Origin: Desulfobacteraceae bacterium
Lineage (GTDB): Bacteria > Desulfobacterota > DSM-4660 > Desulfatiglandales > Desulfatiglandaceae
Direction: 5' to 3'
DNA length: 46,806 nt
Assembly: GCA_016844935.1 (NCBI GenBank)
Contig: JAERTK010000171.1
Span: forward strand, 1 to 46,806
Of the stretch, positions 44,226-46,806 are shown in pieces. The notes under the pieces were generated by a model that was not told the origin of the DNA, did no database searches, and worked only from the letters and a program-made list of their open reading frames with translations. A program made the position numbers and the translations under genes. Position 1 is the first letter of the stretch. Each line of letters begins with the position of its first letter.

Positions 44226-45440
44226 CTACCCCTTGGCCCGCCGCATCGGTATTACTGTCCCGCCAGCCTTGAGCGAATCCAGGTAACGGCCCCATTCATC
44301 CATCATTTTTCTGCGTTGCGGAAGATGTTGGGCGTGATCGTATGCCCCCTTCACTTTGTTCTTTTCGGTGTGCGCCAATTGGCGCTCAATGACGTCGGTA
44401 GGCCATCCCTGTTCATGCAGAATAGTACTTGCCATGGCCCGGAACCCATGGGCGGTCATTTCGTTTTTGGTGTATCCCATGCGACGGAGCGCGGCGTTCA
44501 TGGTGTTGTTGCTGAGAGGCCGTGAAGCACTTCTGATGGAAGGGAAGACATATCGCCCATGGCCCGTAATAGGGTGAATCTCCTTTAGGATCTCAATTGC
44601 CTGGCGACACAGCGGCACGATATGCGGTTTCCGCATCTTCATCTTGTCAGCAGGGATTTTCCACTCGGCATTGTCCAGGTCAATCTCCGACCATTCAGCA
44701 TTACGTAACTCTCCTGGGCGTACAAAGACCAAAGGTAATAGCTTCAGAGCGCATATCGTGACGATCTGTCCGTCGTAATCTTCAATGGCCCTTAAGAGGC
44801 CCCCAATCTTTTTAGGGTCCGTTATCGTGGCCCGGTGCTTTCTATCTGTAGACGTCAGTGCACCTTGGAGCGCAGGTGTCGGGTCATGCTCGGCCTTTTC
44901 GGTTGCAATGGCATACCGGTATACCTGTCCGATTATGGATTTGGTCCTGCCCGCTGAGTAGGCAACCCCGCGTTGATCCATCTTTCCAAGGACAGTCAGA
45001 AGTTCCTTGGGGGTGATCTGCTTAATAGGACGCTTGCCAAGCCACGGGAAGATATTCAATTCAAGTTTACGGGTCACGCGGTAGGTGTGCCCATCACTCC
45101 ACTTTTGCTTTTGCTTTTCAATCCACTCGCGGGCGATGGTCTCAAAGGTGTTGTCGGCCATCTCCCTCAATGCGGCCTGCTTTTCCTTTTTCCGTTGGGC
45201 GGGGTCTATGTCCCTTGCAAGCAATTCCCTTGCTTTGTCGCGCCGTTTACGCGCCAGTGCAAGAGACGTATCCGGATAGACTCCCAAGGCCATGGTTTTG
45301 CGCTTTCCGGCAAAGCGATAATCAAGCCTGAAATATTTACCGGATTTGAGCACCAGAAGGTAGAGTCCCCTTTCATCAGAGATTTTGTATTGCTTGGCCT
45401 TGGGTTTTGCGTTGCGAACGGCGGTATCGGTAAGCGGCAT
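44226..45440 (-). CDS. int: Tyrosine integrase (DUF4102 / P4-type)
   Basis: The start is placed at ATG 45440 behind GGGAGGTGTTGAC; a longer frame to 45503 lacks support and would cover the arm sites. The 404-aa protein has the N-terminal DUF4102 domain (PLTDTAVRNAKPKAKQYKI), the core-binding domain, and the catalytic set: Arg in VFVRPGELRNAEWSEIDL, HGFRAMAST, a late H in QLAHTEKNKVKGAY, and the nucleophile Tyr in GAYDHAQHLPQRR. It should integrate and excise the element at tRNA-Leu. Two inverted copies of the arm 10-mer lie just upstream, so it may control its own transcription. Confidence 0.93.
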   Translation of the reverse strand: MPLTDTAVRNAKPKAKQYKISDERGLYLLVLKSGKYFRLDYRFAGKRKTMALGVYPDTSLALARKRRDKARELLARDIDPAQRKKEKQAALREMADNTFETIAREWIEKQKQKWSDGHTYRVTRKLELNIFPWLGKRPIKQITPKELLTVLGKMDQRGVAYSAGRTKSIIGQVYRYAIATEKAEHDPTPALQGALTSTDRKHRATITDPKKIGGLLRAIEDYDGQIVTICALKLLPLVFVRPGELRNAEWSEIDLDNAEWKIPADKMKMRKPHIVPLCRQAIEILKEIHPITGHGRYVFPSIRSASRPLSNNTMNAALRRMGYTKNEMTAHGFRAMASTILHEQGWPTDVIERQLAHTEKNKVKGAYDHAQHLPQRRKMMDEWGRYLDSLKAGGTVIPMRRAKG

Positions 45441-45462
45441 GTCAACACCTCCCTGCAAATTT

Positions 45463-45514
45463 TGACGGTATAAGAAATGACGGTATATCCATGTACCGTT
45501 CATTTATACCGTCA
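45463..45514. repeat. Right-end arm-site repeats
   Basis: The 10-mer tataccgtca occurs at 45505-45514 and, inverted, at 45463-45472 and 45478-45487. A looser variant, tgtaccgttc, lies at 45493-45502. The same 10-mer occurs twice at the left end. The sites cover the integrase leader, so integrase binding could repress its own gene. Confidence 0.65.
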
Positions 45515-45562
45515 TATACAGTCGGCTGTCAATGGATTTCTTTGGACTAGCCTGGAAAAGAA

Positions 45563-45592
45563 AACCCCGACTATGTAGTAATAATCGGGGTT
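45563..45592 (-). terminator. Element-borne terminator next to tRNA-Leu
   Basis: The arms aaccccga (45563-45570) and tcggggtt (45585-45592) form an 8-bp hairpin. On the minus strand it continues into T-rich sequence (TTTTC, TTTT). It is positioned 46 bp beyond the tRNA-Leu 3' end, inside the element, and probably replaces the native terminator now displaced to 17570. Confidence 0.6.
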
Positions 45593-45637
45593 TCTAATGA
45601 AGAATGATGATGTTGTGGATGTTAATGGAAGGGTGTG

Positions 45638-45653
45638 TGGTGCCGGAGGTCGG
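45638..45653. repeat. Right attachment-site core
   Basis: The sequence tggtgccggaggtcgg covers the encoded CCA, the discriminator A, the seven acceptor bases and the 3' T-stem strand of tRNA-Leu. It is identical to 17606-17621. It sits at the integrase end of the element. Confidence 0.8.
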
Positions 45654-45725
45654 AATCGAACCGACACGGACGCAAGGTCCACTGGATTTTGAGTCCAGCG
45701 CGTCTACCAGTTTCACCACTCCGGC
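45638..45725 (-). tRNA. tRNA-Leu (CAA)
   Basis: An 88-nt class II tRNA on the minus strand: acceptor GCCGGAG with CTCCGGC, discriminator A and encoded CCA, D arm ggtgaaactggtagacgc, anticodon arm CTGGA-CTCAAAA-TCCAG with anticodon CAA, a variable arm and T arm GTCGGTTCGATTCCGAC. The long variable arm fits leucine. It is intact and serves as attachment site for the element. Confidence 0.95.
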
Positions 45726-45869
45726 AAATAATGACAAATCGGGGAACTTATGAGAAATATCCTCACACGCCCAAATTCTATAATCCGCGATTATACAAAA
45801 ATTTTGAGAAGATTGTCAATATCATATTGACACGAGTAAACAGTTTCTGCTATTAAGAGCCAGTTTCGA

Positions 45870-45945
45870 GGGGCTGTAGCTCAGCTGGGAGAGCGCATGA
45901 CTGGCAGTCATGAGGTCAGGGGTTCGATCCCCCTCAGCTCCACCA
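45870..45945 (+). tRNA. tRNA-Ala (GGC)
   Basis: A 76-nt plus-strand tRNA: acceptor GGGGCTG with CAGCTCC, encoded CCA at 45943-45945, D arm with gctcagctgggagagc, anticodon arm catga-ctggcag-tcatg with anticodon GGC, and T arm aggggttcgatccccct. All arms pair, so it appears functional. It lies 145 bp from tRNA-Leu on the opposite strand. Confidence 0.95.
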
Positions 45946-45960
45946 AATAATAACAAGGAC

Positions 45961-46362
45961 TTATGGCAAAGCGTCGTAAGTCCTTTTTTTACACTCTTTA
46001 CAAAGCAATTGAATATTTCCGGCTCCATTACTTCCACCATCAGAAATGGGAATAATGTGGCGGTATTCAAGGTTCTTTTTGCTTCCACAGTCCACACATT
46101 TTCCTTCATCTCTTCGCCGAACGTTCTTTTTAACACGGGTAGGTATTTTTACTGATCTTTTTTGATTTCCTTCTTCTGTACTTTGTTGGACCCAATCGTC
46201 ATCTGTTTCGCCAATCCATTCCTTATCCGATATTACCCTCTTTTGTACTTTTTTTTCTTTCTCACGATTTTTGTATGATTTTTTAAACCATCTAAAAACG
46301 AAATAAATTATCCCAAATGATACCAGAGCTGCTAAGAATTCCCCCACATGTGGATAATGCAT
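45961..46362 (-). CDS. Membrane-anchored HNH endonuclease-like protein
   Basis: The 133-aa protein has one predicted N-terminal membrane helix (EFLAALVSFGIIYFVFRWF) followed by a charged linker. A C-terminal HNH domain has CVDCGSKKNLEYRHIIPISDGG, then SNGAGNIQLLCKECKKRT, with two CxxC pairs and the R-H-I-I-P core; the HNH His lies in EYRHI. It may cut DNA near the membrane or be involved in defence, which is inference. It is convergent with tRNA-Ala, whose end is 16 bp away. Confidence 0.75.
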   Translation of the reverse strand: MHYPHVGEFLAALVSFGIIYFVFRWFKKSYKNREKEKKVQKRVISDKEWIGETDDDWVQQSTEEGNQKRSVKIPTRVKKNVRRRDEGKCVDCGSKKNLEYRHIIPISDGGSNGAGNIQLLCKECKKRTYDALP

Positions 46363-46806
46363 TACCCATTAACCTCCCCATACTTCAAAAGCTATATTAT
46401 CAAAAGGGAAATACAATTACTTGCGGGCGTATTTGTCAACAGTAAAAGAGGCTGCCAAATTTTGATCCGCAAGCAAAATGGAGAAATCATTTCATTATGG
46501 CGATTTGAAATGTTTTAATGAGAGAAATGCTTTCTCATGGCAAATTCAACGATGAAAGATCTTAAAAGTTATTTTTTACCTAAAAGCTGCATTCAACTTT
46601 CTTGAAATTGAATAAAACTGGTTTAATCTTAGATAGTTATGATATATATGATTATTAATTGCAAGCACCGAAATGCTGTCAAATATTTAGGAATCTGAGC
46701 CAAAAAGTTGAACCCTTCGGGAGCGCCTCTTTTACCGAATCTACTGCGTTACCAGGCGTTTGCAGTATGTTATACGGCTGCACGCCTGTTGCCTTGTATC
46801 TTCGGC
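46363..46806. other. Right-edge stretch without a recognised gene
   Basis: About 440 bp, AT-rich to 46680, then GC-richer. A minus-strand frame (Q-Q-A-C-S-R-I-T-Y-C-K-R-L-V-T-Q then stop at 46741) is open to the window edge but is too short to judge. No tRNA, terminator or repeat is clear. Confidence 0.4.

Larger units (their letters stand above)
17606..45653. mobile_element. 28-kb tRNA-Leu-integrated, satellite-like element carrying defence cargo
   Basis: The element is bounded by an identical 16-bp core at 17606-17621 and 45638-45653, the latter being the 3' end of tRNA-Leu(CAA). The 10-mer tataccgtca lies just inside both ends, and a tyrosine integrase sits next to the tRNA end. The minus-strand right third (integrase, AlpA, primase, ERCC4, DUF3820-J, terminase small subunits) resembles the core of phage satellites. 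No capsid, portal, tail, large terminase, relaxase or conjugation gene is visible. The plus-strand left two thirds are cargo: the BREX-like operon, DUF932, HD proteins and a toxin-antitoxin pair. Classing it as a satellite is inference. Confidence 0.8.

Noticed and set aside
17606..45653. Complete prophage or conjugative element
   Set aside because: No capsid, portal, tail, large terminase, lysis, relaxase or type IV secretion genes are visible in any frame.
45635..45856. 73-codon plus-strand frame across tRNA-Leu
   Set aside because: It is the antisense of an intact tRNA; the apparent VGIEPT-like peptide is a common artefact of translating tRNA genes.
1..46806. CRISPR arrays or cas genes
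   Set aside because: No regularly spaced repeats of 24-40 bp and no Cas-like proteins were seen.

Overview
This window looks like chromosome from an anaerobic Desulfobacterota (deltaproteobacterium; Desulfobacteraceae-like), judged from ispG-proS linkage, a Rsh-type relA/spoT gene, an acyl-CoA dehydrogenase with its own ETF pair, and many small Fe-S or cysteine-rich proteins. The organism assignment is inference, since no rRNA is present. The left 11 kb is housekeeping: ispG 3' end, proS, relA/spoT, rpmB (convergent), a Crp/Fnr regulator, a small winged-helix-like protein, an acyl-CoA dehydrogenase and etfB, then an etfA fused to an XRE-HTH plus cupin module. A UPF0175/DUF3368 toxin-antitoxin pair follows (toxin frameshifted), then a DUF6765 and a DUF3795 protein.

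From 12 to 17.6 kb the sequence is patchy: long non-coding stretches, fragments of one broken gene family (NucS/DUF91-like 5' pieces and a recurring C-terminal piece), a DUF72 protein, a radical SAM protein, a QueG-like Fe-S protein and a 5'-truncated tRNA-Val(CAC) remnant.

From 17606 to 45653 lies a 28-kb integrative element with readable ends. A 16-bp core (tggtgccggaggtcgg) is exactly the CCA end, acceptor strand and 3' T-stem strand of the resident tRNA-Leu(CAA), and is repeated at 17606. Copies of the 10-mer tataccgtca, probably integrase arm sites, occur just inside both ends. The right part of the element is a minus-strand block resembling phage satellites: tyrosine integrase, unknown gene, AlpA, primase/helicase, ERCC4 nuclease, DUF3820-J-domain protein and two terminase-small-subunit genes. 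The left part is plus-strand cargo: a seven-gene, tightly coupled defence operon, then DUF932, two HD phosphohydrolases flanking two unknown proteins, and a HigB/HigA-like toxin-antitoxin pair with a palindromic operator.

The defence operon is the main discovery candidate. It has BREX type-3-like parts (BrxA-like, BrxF-like P-loop protein, a 1392-aa BrxC/DUF6079-like ATPase, PglZ) but, in place of a PglX methylase and BrxHII helicase, it carries a two-subunit type I methylase (HsdS with two target domains, HsdM) and a HerA-family ATPase. No HsdR, BrxL or PglX is visible. The layout suggests a BREX machine whose self-marking is run by an exchangeable type I specificity subunit, carried on a satellite-like element. 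Right of the element are tRNA-Leu, tRNA-Ala(GGC) and a membrane-anchored HNH protein. No CRISPR array, rRNA or intact insertion sequence was seen.
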